Of a stretch of 64,000 nucleotides of DNA, positions 27,021 through 35,631 are shown one piece after another; the first letter of the stretch is position 1, and the number at the start of each line of letters is the position of its first letter. The notes beneath the pieces are model-generated. The model ran no database searches. It was not told the DNA's origin and saw only the letters and a program-made list of their open reading frames with translations. The stretch covers positions 1,286,526 through 1,350,525 of the forward strand of contig CAWEVL010000011.1 of assembly GCA_963812525.1 (NCBI GenBank). The letters are read 5' to 3'. Made by a program: the position numbers and the translations under genes. Origin of the DNA: Bog-756 sp963812525. Its GTDB lineage: Bacteria > Actinomycetota > Acidimicrobiia > Acidimicrobiales > RAAP-2.

Positions 27021-27673
27021 GACTCTCGGCGCCGTTGTCCCTTCCCGCGAGTCCCGAAGCCAGTCAGGACCAGGTCGACCGTCTGTTCCGCCATATCGGG
27101 TCCAAGCGATTCGCCGCGCACGACAGAGCGCATGAAGAGAGGACCAATCAAAATGTCATAGATCAAGGACAAGTCGGCGTCGGCCCGAAGCTCGCCGCGT
27201 TCGATGCCGCGCTCGAGCGCTTGACGCACCGACGTCTGGCGCAGCCCGACGTAGTCGCCGAGGTAGGTCTCAGCCAGCTCAGGGTCGGCCACGAGATCGG
27301 CCACCAGGCCAGCGGTAATGCGACGCGATGCTGGCATGTCCATCATCTTCACCTGATCGCGCTGGAAGGCGAGCAGGTCGCCACGAAGAGACCCGGTGTC
27401 GAGGGTCAACGACAGGCGCGGGGATTGGGTGAGGGCGGCAATGACCAGTGCCGGCTTGGACCGCCACCGCCGATAGATCGTGGGTCGGCCCACACCCGTC
27501 CTCGCCGCGACGCCGTCGACGGTCAGGCCGGCGTAGCCCTTGTCATTGAGGATCTCGAGCGTGGCATTGAGGATGACCTTGTCGTAGCCAGGGTCGCGGG
27601 GTCGACCTGGGCGTCGGTGCGCATGGTCCCCTTCGTCCTCACCTCCCTGCCCGCCTAGGTCTGTCTGGGCCAT
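27014..27673 (-). CDS. TetR/AcrR-family transcriptional regulator
   Basis: 219 residues. The N-terminal HTH reads DKVILNATLEILNDKGYAGLTVDGVAARTGVGRPTIYRRWRSKPALVIAAL, a typical TetR domain of the group with a preceding GRPRDPGYD motif. The C-terminal ligand-binding domain ends LIYDILIGPLFMRSVVRGESL...DLVLTGF, as in the TetR_C_11-like group. It is divergent from the ECF sigma gene, with 121 bases between them, so it may control that gene and itself. Its 3' end overlaps a VOC-gene remnant. Start ATG 27673. Confidence 0.88.
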   Translation of the reverse strand: MAQTDLGGQGGEDEGDHAHRRPGRPRDPGYDKVILNATLEILNDKGYAGLTVDGVAARTGVGRPTIYRRWRSKPALVIAALTQSPRLSLTLDTGSLRGDLLAFQRDQVKMMDMPASRRITAGLVADLVADPELAETYLGDYVGLRQTSVRQALERGIERGELRADADLSLIYDILIGPLFMRSVVRGESLGPDMAEQTVDLVLTGFGTRGKGQRRRESS

Positions 27674-27794
27674 CCGTCTCCTCTCCTCGCCTATGCCGAG
27701 TTTCCAACGATTAGTTTACAGTACCTTGCGTAATGGATATAACAGGTTTATGATCATAGTGTAACGATACTCGCTGCCTGGAATTAGGACCCTG
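27674..27794. promoter_or_regulatory. Divergent promoter region with TATGATCATA palindrome
   Basis: This AT-rich gap separates the TetR and sigma-factor genes and holds the perfect 10-base palindrome TATGATCATA (27749-27758) in a TTTATGATCATAG context, a reasonable TetR operator. No assay supports this. Confidence 0.4.
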
Positions 27795-28448
27795 ATGAAC
27801 CGGAGCACCCACAGAGCGGCCTCGCCACGCCCCCGATCGGACGACCGCCCCTCCGACGAGACTCTGTTGATTGGACTTACCCGTAGGGACCCAGGTGCCG
27901 AGGGCACGTTTGTGTGCCGGTATCAAGGGCGTGTCTACGGGCTGGCCCGGGGCATCGTGGGGGATCCGATAGAGGCCGAGGAGATCGCCCAGGAGGCCCT
28001 GATCCGCGTCTGGCGCAACGCCCGCTCCTACGACTCCCGCCGCGGCTCGGTGTCCACCTGGGTGCTGACGATCACCCGGAACCTGGCCGTGGACACCCTC
28101 AGACGCAAGGGCGCCCAGCCGGCTGATCCACGAGCCGCGATCTTCTTGAACCAACCGGCGCCCGGATCGACGCCCGAAGACACGGTCACCGTCACCGACG
28201 AGACCAATCGGGTGAGGACCGTTCTGTCCCGCCTGCCCGTTGAACAGCGACGGGCCCTCGTCCTCGCCGCCTTCTATGGCTACACGGCTCGAGAGATCAG
28301 CCAGGCCGAGGCGATACCTTCGGGCACGGCCAAGGCTCGTGTCCGTCTGGGCCTCATGAAGGTGCGCTCGCTCCTGCAGGGCGAGACCACAGCGGGTGCC
28401 CAATCCACGAACCCGACGACTACCTCATTCATCCCCGAACACACGTAA
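27795..28448 (+). CDS. ECF RNA polymerase sigma factor
   Basis: 217 residues. Region 2 is FVCRYQGRVYGLARGIVGDPIEAEEIAQEALIRVWRNARSYDSRRGSVSTWVLTITRNLAVDTLRRK, and region 4 is LSRLPVEQRRALVLAAFYGYTAREISQAEAIPSGTAKARVRLGLMKVRSLL, with the conserved SGTAKAR recognition helix. It lacks long C-terminal extensions. No anti-sigma gene is adjacent: the next gene is a decayed secreted protein. Control by the divergent TetR regulator is the simplest reading. Regulated genes are unknown. Start ATG 27795. Confidence 0.9.
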   Translation: MNRSTHRAASPRPRSDDRPSDETLLIGLTRRDPGAEGTFVCRYQGRVYGLARGIVGDPIEAEEIAQEALIRVWRNARSYDSRRGSVSTWVLTITRNLAVDTLRRKGAQPADPRAAIFLNQPAPGSTPEDTVTVTDETNRVRTVLSRLPVEQRRALVLAAFYGYTAREISQAEAIPSGTAKARVRLGLMKVRSLLQGETTAGAQSTNPTTTSFIPEHT

Positions 28449-28503
28449 CCAATGAAACGAACACCCAGATGAGCTACAACCCCTTCCCACAACTCGGAGC
28501 CTC

Positions 28504-28925
28504 ATGGCGTCGCTGAGGCCACGGCATGCATTGCCTGCCTTGGCCGTCGCTTGCGTGCCTCTGCTCGGGCCATCCGCGGCTTTCGCGTCGACTGGTGACA
28601 CCGGCTTTGGGTTCACCGCGCCGAGTATCTCCGGTGGCTCCGGTTCGGTCTTCCTGACCGGCAGTGGCGCTTTATGACTCCACTTCCTCGGGCTTCATCC
28701 ACTCCGCCGGCGGATTCAAGTGCACCTCGACAGTAAGCAGTGGCCCGCTCGCCGGATACCTGGCAGGACAGGCGTTCATTGGGATACCGCGGCGCTTCTG
28801 CAGAGCACGCTTTTCGGGTACGACTGTCCCAGATAGCGGGTACTGCAGGCACAATCCGGGACGGTCGGTGAGCCTGTAGCCATCGTCCTGATCCTGTACA
28901 AGACTGGCTGCTGTCACGAACACTG
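28504..28925 (+). pseudogene. Secreted hypothetical protein, multiply frameshifted
   Basis: ATG 28504 opens a signal peptide (ALPALAVACVPLLGPSAAFAS) followed by GFGFTAPSISGG...VFLTGSG, which stops at 28677. Shifted frames continue with ALYDSTSSGFIHSAGGFKCTSTVSSGPLAGYLAGQ, then VHWDTAALLQSTLFGYDC and VGEPVAIVLILYKTG. From memory this order matches a family of small secreted actinobacterial proteins with GGGFRC...GPLAGCLAGEGVRWDTEELL-type motifs, but at least two shifts are needed and the 3' end is lost. I read it as a decayed gene. Confidence 0.6.
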
Positions 28926-28952
28926 GTTGACCTGGGAGCTGGGAGGGCAAAG

Positions 28953-29243
28953 GTGTATGCACTGATCGGACGGGTGAAGATCAAGCCAGGTCGCTCTGAA
29001 GAGACGCTTGCCATGATCGGTGATCATGGCATAGCAATGTTGCAGGGTATGACTGGATCACCAGGTGGGTATTGGGCTCGAACCGTCGATAGCGGGGACC
29101 TCATACAGCATTCTCTTTGGCTGTTCGATACCGAGGACAAGGCTCGGTCCGCAGAAACGACCTTCACTACCTTGCGGGACATGCCTGACGCACCGGCGGT
29201 CTTCGCAAGTGTGGACGTTTGCGAGATTGTTGGCCAGGCCTAG
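28953..29243 (+). CDS. ABM-type (antibiotic biosynthesis monooxygenase superfamily) protein
   Basis: 96 residues from GTG 28953, behind GGGAGGG. The sequence VYALIGRVKIKPGRSEETLAMIGDHGIAMLQGMTGSPGGYWARTV...DLIQHSLWLFDTEDKARSAETTF has the ferredoxin-like dimeric alpha/beta-barrel pattern of ABM proteins, ending with a strand carrying VDVCEIVGQA. Family members include haem-degrading enzymes and quinone-forming monooxygenases, and many are of unknown function. It is a single-domain protein, cytoplasmic, with a sulfotransferase gene 165 bases downstream. Confidence 0.8.
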   Translation: MYALIGRVKIKPGRSEETLAMIGDHGIAMLQGMTGSPGGYWARTVDSGDLIQHSLWLFDTEDKARSAETTFTTLRDMPDAPAVFASVDVCEIVGQA

Positions 29244-29407
29244 CTCGGGGAGCAGGCCGCAATGCATCCGGGAAGCGCCGTTGCGGTTGGCTTGTTGGTG
29301 TCTCCGTCGCCGGCTCAGAGAATCAGGCTGGGATCTTCCGTATGGGTGTCCGTGCAGCTGACAGGCGCCGTCGTGGCGTCGAACTCTTCGGAAGGGAGCG
29401 AAGCGAC

Positions 29408-30031
29408 GTGGCACTTCAAGTCATCGGCGCAGGTCTGGGCAGGACCGGAACTACATCGTTGAAGCTGGCCCTTGAACAACTCCTGAGTGGGCCCTGCTAT
29501 CACATGGTCGAAGTCCAAGAGCGAACTGCTGACGCCGACACGTGGGGACATGCCTACGAGGGCCACCTTCCGCCATGGGAGAGCTTCTTCGAGGGATACC
29601 AGTCGACAGTTGACTGGCCAGCGGCTCCGTTCTGGGCAGAGATAAGCAGAGCCTTCCCACACGGGCTCATCCTCCTCTCCGTGCGAGACCCAGACGCCTG
29701 GTGGCAGAGCGCCTCCAGCACAATCTTCCCTGCGCTGGCGACCTATTTCGCCCCAAACGCACCGGACGATGGCTGGACCCGCATGGGACGGGGGATGATG
29801 ACCGCGTTCTCCTCTGAATGGCGTGAGGAGACGTCAGCCAAGTCAGCGTATCTCGCCCACAATGAACACGTGCGAACGACTGCGCCGAAGGATCGCTTAC
29901 TGGAATGGCGCCCGGAGGATGGCTGGGAGCCGATCTGTTCAGCTTTGCACCTAGACGTTCCCGACCAACCCTTCCCGCACACCAACTCAAGCGCACAGAC
30001 TCGAGGGAAACTGGGGCTAGAGGCAGAGTAA
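29408..30031 (+). CDS. Sulfotransferase-family protein
   Basis: 207 residues from GTG 29408. The start VALQVIGAGLGRTGTTSLKLALEQLL contains the 5'-phosphosulfate loop of PAPS-dependent sulfotransferases (GRTGTTS), followed by GPCYHMVEVQER and the 3'-phosphate-binding RDPDAWWQS strand-helix. The C-terminal PFPHTNSS box is typical of the short bacterial Sulfotransfer_4 group. It probably transfers sulfate from PAPS to a lipid or small-molecule hydroxyl group. A sulfatase gene lies about 500 bases downstream on the same strand, so the neighbourhood contains both sulfate addition and removal. Confidence 0.85.
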   Translation: MALQVIGAGLGRTGTTSLKLALEQLLSGPCYHMVEVQERTADADTWGHAYEGHLPPWESFFEGYQSTVDWPAAPFWAEISRAFPHGLILLSVRDPDAWWQSASSTIFPALATYFAPNAPDDGWTRMGRGMMTAFSSEWREETSAKSAYLAHNEHVRTTAPKDRLLEWRPEDGWEPICSALHLDVPDQPFPHTNSSAQTRGKLGLEAE

Positions 30032-30547
30032 GGAGTTGACTCAGATGGGCTTAGAGAGCTTTGCTTCGGACACCGGCCATCCGCACTCCCACAGCCTCGG
30101 ACGTCAGTGTCCAAGCGGTCGTTTGGGCCATGGCGTGGAACAAAGGTTCGACGGCATGCCATACCTGATCGAAGTGAAGTCCAGTGTCGATCCATGGTGT
30201 GGGCGCCCAGATTCTTTATCTGTCATGGCCAGACGCCATTCGCAGCTAGTCGCTGCCCGGCAATGTGGGAAGTCGAAACCAATAGCGAAGGCAATGACCT
30301 CTACTGGGATTTCTGATTCCAAGTACCCACAGGACTGGCACCCACCGCGGGTCATACGGGAACAGCAGCCTCGTGAACGGACGAAGGCATCCCCAACTGC
30401 TGGGGCGCCATCATCGACTTCCACCGACAGGACCCGATAGAGGCCCGTGGGGCATCCACCCTAAGCACCGTACGACACTCCATCCACTGATCGAATCGGG
30501 AACTGTCAGCTACGCCGCATCGCGCAGAGCCGCGTTATGATTCCCCG
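30032..30547. other. Intergenic region with no convincing gene
   Basis: Overlapping open frames exist on both strands (for example 30036-30440 plus and 30104-30424 minus), but none shows a recognisable domain, good start context or compositional signal. They look like chance frames. No strong repeat copy was found here. Confidence 0.4.
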
Positions 30548-31960
30548 GTGCGAAGGGCCGTGCCACCTCGCCCCAATGTCGTCCTTATCAACTGCGACGA
30601 CCTGGGGTATGGCGACCTCGGGTGCTACGGCTCGGCGCGCAACGCCACGCCGGCGATCGACCAACTTGCCGACGAGGGGATCCGGTGCACCTCGTTCTAC
30701 ATGGCCTCTCCGGTGTGCTCGCCGTCGCGGGCAGCCCTCCTGACCGGCTGCTATCCGCCCAGGATCAGCTTCGGGTTGTTCGAGGGGCTGCCTGTCCTCT
30801 TCCCCGGTCAGCCGCTGGGCCTGCCCCAAAGCGAGATCAGCCTCGCCCGCCTTCTCTCGGACGCCGGTTACCGCACCCAGATGATCGGGAAGTGGCACTG
30901 CGGCGACCAGCCCGGGTTCCTGCCCGTCAACCACGGCTTCGACCACTACTTCGGCCTGCCCTACAGCAACGACATGGGCCGGCAGGCGAACACGCCGGAG
31001 TTCTTCGGGTCCCTGCCGCCGCTACCCCTGCTCGCCGACGACGAGGTCATCGAGCAGCAGCCCGACCAGCGCTCGCTCACCGGCCGCTACGTCGCCGAGG
31101 CGCTGTCGTTCTTGCGCGACGCGGAGGACGACCCCTTCTTCCTGTACCTGGCGCACATGTACGTCCACCTGCCGATCTACGTACAGCCGGAGTTCCTCGA
31201 GCGGACGCGCAACGGCCCCTACGGTGCGGCGGTCGAGTCGATCGACTGGGCGACCTCCGCGCTCTTGGACGAATTGCGCGCACTCGACCTCGACGGACAG
31301 ACCATCGTGATCTTCACAAGCGACAACGGCTCGCTGGGCGACGTCCCGCCGCCCTGGGGGTCGAGTGAGCCCCTCGGCGGCAGCAACCTGCCCCTCCGGG
31401 GGGCGAAGGGCTCGACTTGGGAGGGTGGCATGCGGGTGCCGGCCATCGTCCGGTGGGCCGGCACGCTCGAGGGAGGCCGGGTCTGCGACGAGCTGCTGAC
31501 GTCGATGGACCTGTATCCGACGCTGGCCGGACTCTGCGGTGCGCGGGTCCCCGCCGACCGGGTCATCGACGGACTCGACATCTTCGACGTCTGGCGCGAC
31601 CCGACGGCACGGTCTCCGCACCACACTTTTGCGTACTACCGGGGGAACAGCCTTGAGGCTGTGCGCGACCACCGCTACAAGCTCCACGTCGCCCGCGAGG
31701 GTCAGGAGGTGATGGAGCTCTACGACCTCACGGAAAACCCAGGGGAGACCGCAGAGGTGGGCATGGCGCATCCCGCGGTGGTGGAGCGGCTGGCCGCGGC
31801 TGCCGAGGGGTACCGTCGCGAGCTCGGCGATGGGCGCTTGGGGGTCGAGGGTCGAGGCGTCCGCCCGATCGGCCGAGTCGAGCGTCCCTCGACCCTCACC
31901 ACCTACGACCCGGAGCACCCGTACTTTCTGGCCGAGTACGACCTCGACGACAGGGGTTGA
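30548..31960 (+). CDS. Arylsulfatase-type sulfatase
   Basis: 470 residues from GTG 30548. The alkaline-phosphatase-fold sulfatase signature is complete: metal-binding NVVLINCDDLGYGDLGCYG, the formylglycine site CSPSRAALLTG with Cys57, GKWHCGD, a VHLPIYVQPEF strand, and TSDNGS before the RGAKGSTWEGGMRVPAIVRW block. The C-terminal subdomain includes KLHVAREGQEVMELYDLTENPGE. No signal peptide is obvious, so it may be cytoplasmic or exported by another route. It needs a formylglycine-generating enzyme encoded elsewhere. The substrate is unknown; the nearby sulfotransferase suggests sulfated metabolite turnover. Confidence 0.92.
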   Translation: MRRAVPPRPNVVLINCDDLGYGDLGCYGSARNATPAIDQLADEGIRCTSFYMASPVCSPSRAALLTGCYPPRISFGLFEGLPVLFPGQPLGLPQSEISLARLLSDAGYRTQMIGKWHCGDQPGFLPVNHGFDHYFGLPYSNDMGRQANTPEFFGSLPPLPLLADDEVIEQQPDQRSLTGRYVAEALSFLRDAEDDPFFLYLAHMYVHLPIYVQPEFLERTRNGPYGAAVESIDWATSALLDELRALDLDGQTIVIFTSDNGSLGDVPPPWGSSEPLGGSNLPLRGAKGSTWEGGMRVPAIVRWAGTLEGGRVCDELLTSMDLYPTLAGLCGARVPADRVIDGLDIFDVWRDPTARSPHHTFAYYRGNSLEAVRDHRYKLHVAREGQEVMELYDLTENPGETAEVGMAHPAVVERLAAAAEGYRRELGDGRLGVEGRGVRPIGRVERPSTLTTYDPEHPYFLAEYDLDDRG

Positions 31961-32276
31961 CTCAAAGTCCGCGGGTGGGGGCGTCCTCCGGCTCAGCGTC
32001 GCTCATGTTCTGGCTCCATTTCGCTAGCTGGACCAATGCGGTCAGAGGGACCCAGCGAAACAGGTTCGGAGCCGAACTCACTTCGGATGTCCCAATAAGG
32101 ACTAGCAACGAAATATCTGGACAATTCGTCGTCCTGACTAGCTTCATGCGCAATCCAAAGAAATTGTGACCGAATGTCATCCCGATTGGGAGCAACGCCG
32201 AATCTCTTATGCCCGGTGCGTGCCGGGCGGCCATCCGAACCGTGGCGGTCATCAAATCTACTTCACGAGGTGATGC
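31961..32276. other. Intergenic region, no gene seen
   Basis: Nothing recognisable was found. A hairpin TGCCCGGTG...TGCCGGGC near 32209-32229 precedes the DUF4331 gene, whose start has GAGGTG close upstream. Confidence 0.35.
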
Positions 32277-33698
32277 ATGTCCTCCCACCGCGAAGCGCCC
32301 GAGATTTCCAAAGACGCGGTTGCCGATAGCACCGATCTGTACGCGTTCGTCAGCCCTGACAAACCCAACACGGTAACGCTGATTGCCAACTACGTCCCGC
32401 TACAGGCACCGGACGGCGGGCCGAACTTCTACGAATTCGGCGATGACGTGCTCTATTCGATCAACATCGACAACACCGGTGACGGGCACACTGACGTCGC
32501 CTACGAGTTCCGGTTTTCAAACAAGATAACTGACCCAAAGACGTTTCTGTACAACACAGGCCCCATCACCAGCCTGACCGACGTGACCTGGAATCGACGC
32601 CAGTTCTATACCGTCAAGCGCATTGCCAATGGAAAATCAACAACCTTGGGTACCAATCTGGCGTGCCCGCCGTGCAATATAGGGCCGCTCTCCACACCGA
32701 ACTACCCTTCGCTGGCCGCGGCTGCCATCCACGCCCTCCCCAATGGTGGGCAGGTGTTCGCCGGGCAGAGGGCCGAAGGCTTCTTCGTCGATTTGGGCTC
32801 GATATTCGATCTGGCCATCCTGCGGCCTTTCCAGCAGGACCATGCCACATTCGGCCTCGCCAACACTGGCCTCGGGGCGATGGCCGCAGGGGTCAACTCC
32901 ACCAAGGGTGTGAACGTGCATTCGATTGCTCTCCAGGTACCCATGTCGGATGTTGCCAAGGGCGGGGCTGCCCCGAAGAGTGCGGGTTCATCCTCCTCGG
33001 TGATTGGCGTGTGGACGACAGCCAGCCGCCAAAAGGCACGCGTCCTTCAGGCGTCCGAAGGCAGCTCCGTTCAAACCGGACCCTGGGTCCAAGTCTCCCG
33101 GCTCGGGAATCCGCTAGTCAACGAGGTAGTGGTGCCAATGTCCAGGAAGGATTACTGGAATTCTCAGACACCGAGCGGTGACAAGCAGTTCGCTCCTGCA
33201 GTGGCCAATCCCGAACTAGCTCAGCTACTGCCCACTCTCTACCCTGGCGTATTTCCGAACCTCGCCGCCTACAACGCACATTCGCCCCATAGGGCCGACC
33301 TGTTGGCCATCTTCCTCACCGGAATCCCGAGCGGCGTCGTAGCCGGCTTTCAGAACAGTATGGGGACCACGGAAGCGGACATGCTGCGCCTGAATATGGC
33401 GATTCCTCCAACAACCTCTGGCATGAGCAATCTTGGGCTTATCGGCAAGGATGCCGCTGGCTATCCCAATGGTCGGCGAGTGTTCGACGACGTGGTCACC
33501 ATTGAACTACGTGCGATAGCTGGTGCCACGCTCCCTCTGGTCGATAAGGGCTACTCCCCCGATGCAGCCGCAGGGGCAATCACCGACGGGCTGACTTCGG
33601 ACCCGACAGACGTCACAGCGAACGGTGACGAGATGTACCTTCCAAGTTTCCCCTACCTAGGGGTCCCACACAGCGGGTTCTCTGCTGGCGCGAGCTGA
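32277..33698 (+). CDS. DUF4331-family protein
   Basis: 473 residues beginning SSHREAPEISKDAVADSTDLYAFVSPDKP, the diagnostic start of DUF4331 proteins, in which the SSHREAP and D-x-T-D-x-Y motifs are strongly conserved. The middle has YSINIDNTGDGHTDVAYEFRFSNK, and the C-terminal half the RRVFDDVVTIELRAIAG block. These proteins are beta-rich, often secreted or surface-associated, and of unknown function. Here no signal peptide is apparent before the conserved start. The start follows CACGAGGTGAT. It is monocistronic as far as the sequence shows. Confidence 0.85.
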   Translation: MSSHREAPEISKDAVADSTDLYAFVSPDKPNTVTLIANYVPLQAPDGGPNFYEFGDDVLYSINIDNTGDGHTDVAYEFRFSNKITDPKTFLYNTGPITSLTDVTWNRRQFYTVKRIANGKSTTLGTNLACPPCNIGPLSTPNYPSLAAAAIHALPNGGQVFAGQRAEGFFVDLGSIFDLAILRPFQQDHATFGLANTGLGAMAAGVNSTKGVNVHSIALQVPMSDVAKGGAAPKSAGSSSSVIGVWTTASRQKARVLQASEGSSVQTGPWVQVSRLGNPLVNEVVVPMSRKDYWNSQTPSGDKQFAPAVANPELAQLLPTLYPGVFPNLAAYNAHSPHRADLLAIFLTGIPSGVVAGFQNSMGTTEADMLRLNMAIPPTTSGMSNLGLIGKDAAGYPNGRRVFDDVVTIELRAIAGATLPLVDKGYSPDAAAGAITDGLTSDPTDVTANGDEMYLPSFPYLGVPHSGFSAGAS

Positions 33699-33902
33699 CC
33701 GCCCGAGGGGGTGCCGTTCGGGGTCTGGGGCGGCGCGTCGCACTGGCAGCCAAGGTGCGGACAGCTGGGCCTTAGCAAACTGAGGACCCTTGCCGACATC
33801 CGCCGATGATGGCTAACCCATATCAGCTGCTTCGGACTCCCAGCACTGCCCCATACCCGCCGTCAGAGTTCCTCAAGGGACTCTGTCTGTAGCCTGGTTC
33901 AC

Positions 33903-34574
33903 ATGGCCCGCTATCTGCTCGTCCCGGGTGCTTGCCACGGAGGATGGAACCTCGATCCCCTCGCCGAGACTCTTAGGGGCAACGGACATCAGGCCGAAGC
34001 GGTGACGCTGGTTGGGCTCGAACAGGTGCCTGATACCGCCACTACAATCAACCTCGAGACACACGTCAACCAGGTGGTCGGCCTCCTCCAGGAGGTGGAC
34101 GCGCCGGTCGTACTGGTCGGACACAGCTACGCCGGCAGCGTCATCACCGGGGCTGCAGACCGACTGCCTGAGCGAGTGGCCTGCCTCCTCTATGTTGATG
34201 CCTTCGTGCCGCGTGACGGCGAGTCGTGTTGGTCTATGACCAACGAAGAGCAACGCCGGTGGTACTCGGAAGGATCGGGCCGCACTGGAGTGGGCGTGGA
34301 CCCGATGCCATTCTTTGACGAGCGAGCAGTCCCACATCCATTGGGCACTCTCATGCAGCGGTCGATTATCACTGGGGCCTGCGACCACGTTGAGCGCCGT
34401 GTGTATCTGGCGGCCGTAGGCTCCCCGTGGGTCGAGAGTTCGCCGTTCGTTCAGACGGCCGACCGACTTCGTTCCGACCCGACCTGGAACGTGATCAACA
34501 TCGACTGCGGGCACAATGTCATGGCAGCCGCACCCGACGATCTGCTTCGGCTGACCCTGTCGGTGGCTCAGTAA
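33903..34574 (+). CDS. Alpha/beta hydrolase (esterase-like, MES/SABP2-type)
   Basis: 223 residues from ATG 33903. The oxyanion segment is LVPGACHGGWNLDPLAETL, the nucleophile elbow GHSYAG is near residue 79, an acid appears within LLYVDAFVPRDGES or later, and the catalytic His lies in INIDCGHNVMAAAPDDL. The HGGW oxyanion motif and short length match bacterial relatives of plant methylesterase/hydroxynitrile-lyase proteins. It probably cleaves a small ester. It is an isolated gene downstream of DUF4331. Confidence 0.85.
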   Translation: MARYLLVPGACHGGWNLDPLAETLRGNGHQAEAVTLVGLEQVPDTATTINLETHVNQVVGLLQEVDAPVVLVGHSYAGSVITGAADRLPERVACLLYVDAFVPRDGESCWSMTNEEQRRWYSEGSGRTGVGVDPMPFFDERAVPHPLGTLMQRSIITGACDHVERRVYLAAVGSPWVESSPFVQTADRLRSDPTWNVINIDCGHNVMAAAPDDLLRLTLSVAQ

Positions 34575-34646
34575 CCTGAAATCCTCCCAGGACGGAATCG
34601 CCAGTGGAGCGGTTTTTCCGGGGCGTGCCCTCAGCCGTGCCGCCAA

Positions 34647-34994
34647 CTACAGAGCCAAATGAAGACGAAGGGCTTCGTCGAGCGCAGTCAGAAGGTCGGG
34701 CGGCAACGATCCAACTTGTGCACCGATGCGCTCAACGGCGACGGCACGTACCTGCTCGGCTTGAGCCTTGGAGTCGAGCTGGAGCCCGGTCTCGCGTGCG
34801 GGCAACATGACTTGAAACGGATACACCCGTTCTGTCCTCGAGGTCACAGGCACCACGGTGAGGACTCCTCGTCCGAGCCGCTCGGCAGTGCTGTTAGCTC
34901 CGTCGTTGCTGACGATGACTGCCGGGCGCCGCGTATCTGCCTCCGAGCCCTGTGCCGGATCGAGGTCGACCAGTCGAACCTCGCCACGGCGCAT
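34647..34994 (-). CDS. MazF/PemK-family endoribonuclease toxin
   Basis: 115 residues. MRRGEVRLVDLDPAQGSEADTRRPAVIVSND is the standard MazF opening, with the PemK strand-loop VVPVTSRTERVYPFQVML and QAEQVRAVAVERIG further on; ALDEALRLHLAL ends the fold. MazF toxins cut single-stranded RNA at short sites. The start ATG overlaps the last base of the upstream antitoxin stop (TGATG), so the pair is translated together. This is the expected order: antitoxin first, toxin second. Confidence 0.93.
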   Translation of the reverse strand: MRRGEVRLVDLDPAQGSEADTRRPAVIVSNDGANSTAERLGRGVLTVVPVTSRTERVYPFQVMLPARETGLQLDSKAQAEQVRAVAVERIGAQVGSLPPDLLTALDEALRLHLAL

Positions 34995-35209
34995 CAGGCG
35001 AGACCGTCATTGACGGTGACGTCCCAATCGTTGCCGTCCTCCATCGCCCATTCCTGCCAGGCGTTCTCATATGCACCGCCCAGGCCCGAGGCGCGCAGAA
35101 GCCGGACCGCCTTGTGGACCACGGCCGAACGTGAAACGAAGCCATTCGAGTTGGCGTAGGCGTCGAGGAACTGAACGTCCTCCTCCGGCAGGCTGACACT
35201 TACTTTCAT
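34994..35209 (-). CDS. MazE-type ribbon-helix-helix antitoxin
   Basis: 71 residues. MKVSVSLPEEDVQFLDAYANSNGFVSRSAVVHKAVRLLR is a ribbon-helix-helix DNA-binding domain, and the acidic tail (NAWQEWAMEDGNDWDVTVNDGLA) is the likely toxin-binding region. It belongs with actinobacterial MazE antitoxins of RHH rather than AbrB fold. The gene overlaps mazF by one base. A palindrome upstream of the start is the probable autoregulatory site. Confidence 0.92.
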   Translation of the reverse strand: MKVSVSLPEEDVQFLDAYANSNGFVSRSAVVHKAVRLLRASGLGGAYENAWQEWAMEDGNDWDVTVNDGLA

Positions 35210-35212
35210 ACT

Positions 35213-35236
35213 TCGATACTACCATTCGTAGGATAG
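35213..35236. promoter_or_regulatory. Putative autoregulatory palindrome of the MazEF-type operon
   Basis: CTAC-CATTC-GTAG (35219-35231) is a perfect inverted repeat located 10-22 bases upstream of the antitoxin start. RHH antitoxins typically repress their own promoter by binding such a site. Confidence 0.5.
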
Positions 35237-35284
35237 AAGGAGGAACTACTGAGGAGACCGCAACCACAAGGGCAAAGGCCGACA

Positions 35285-35475
35285 TCACGCCCAGCACGAA
35301 CTCGGGTCACGGAGCGTAAGCGATGACCCTCCCGGTCGTTTCGGTCCCCACGTACACGACTCCGTTCGCGACGGTACCGACTCCCAGATGATTGAAGCAG
35401 TATGTGCGGTCGAAATGGCGCTGCATTTGAAAGCTGGGGGCCCACTGACTGTGTCGGCAACTCCGTTTTGCAACA
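35285..35475 (-). pseudogene. Remnant of a PQQ/propeller-type protein gene
   Basis: The minus strand reads VGTVANGVVYVGTETTGRVIAYAP before a stop at 35307. That is a typical terminal propeller blade, related in style to the proteins at 6032 and 51901. Upstream codons lose the pattern within about 50 residues and there is no start, so only the 3' end of a former gene survives. Confidence 0.5.
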
Positions 35476-35631
35476 GCAGGTGACGTGGGCACCATGTAGA
35501 CCGAAGCCGGAGGGGAGGCGGTCCAGAGAGGCGAGCACAACTAGAAGAGTCCCCAGTTGCCTCGTCGATGGGTCACCAAGACTCAGGCTTGGATCGTGGC
35601 TGGGCTCGCCCTGCCCCGCTACCGTGGCCCT

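Noticed and set aside
30036..30440. A 134-codon frame between the sulfotransferase and the sulfatase
   Set aside because: No recognisable motif, overlapping frames on both strands, and no ribosome-binding site support it.
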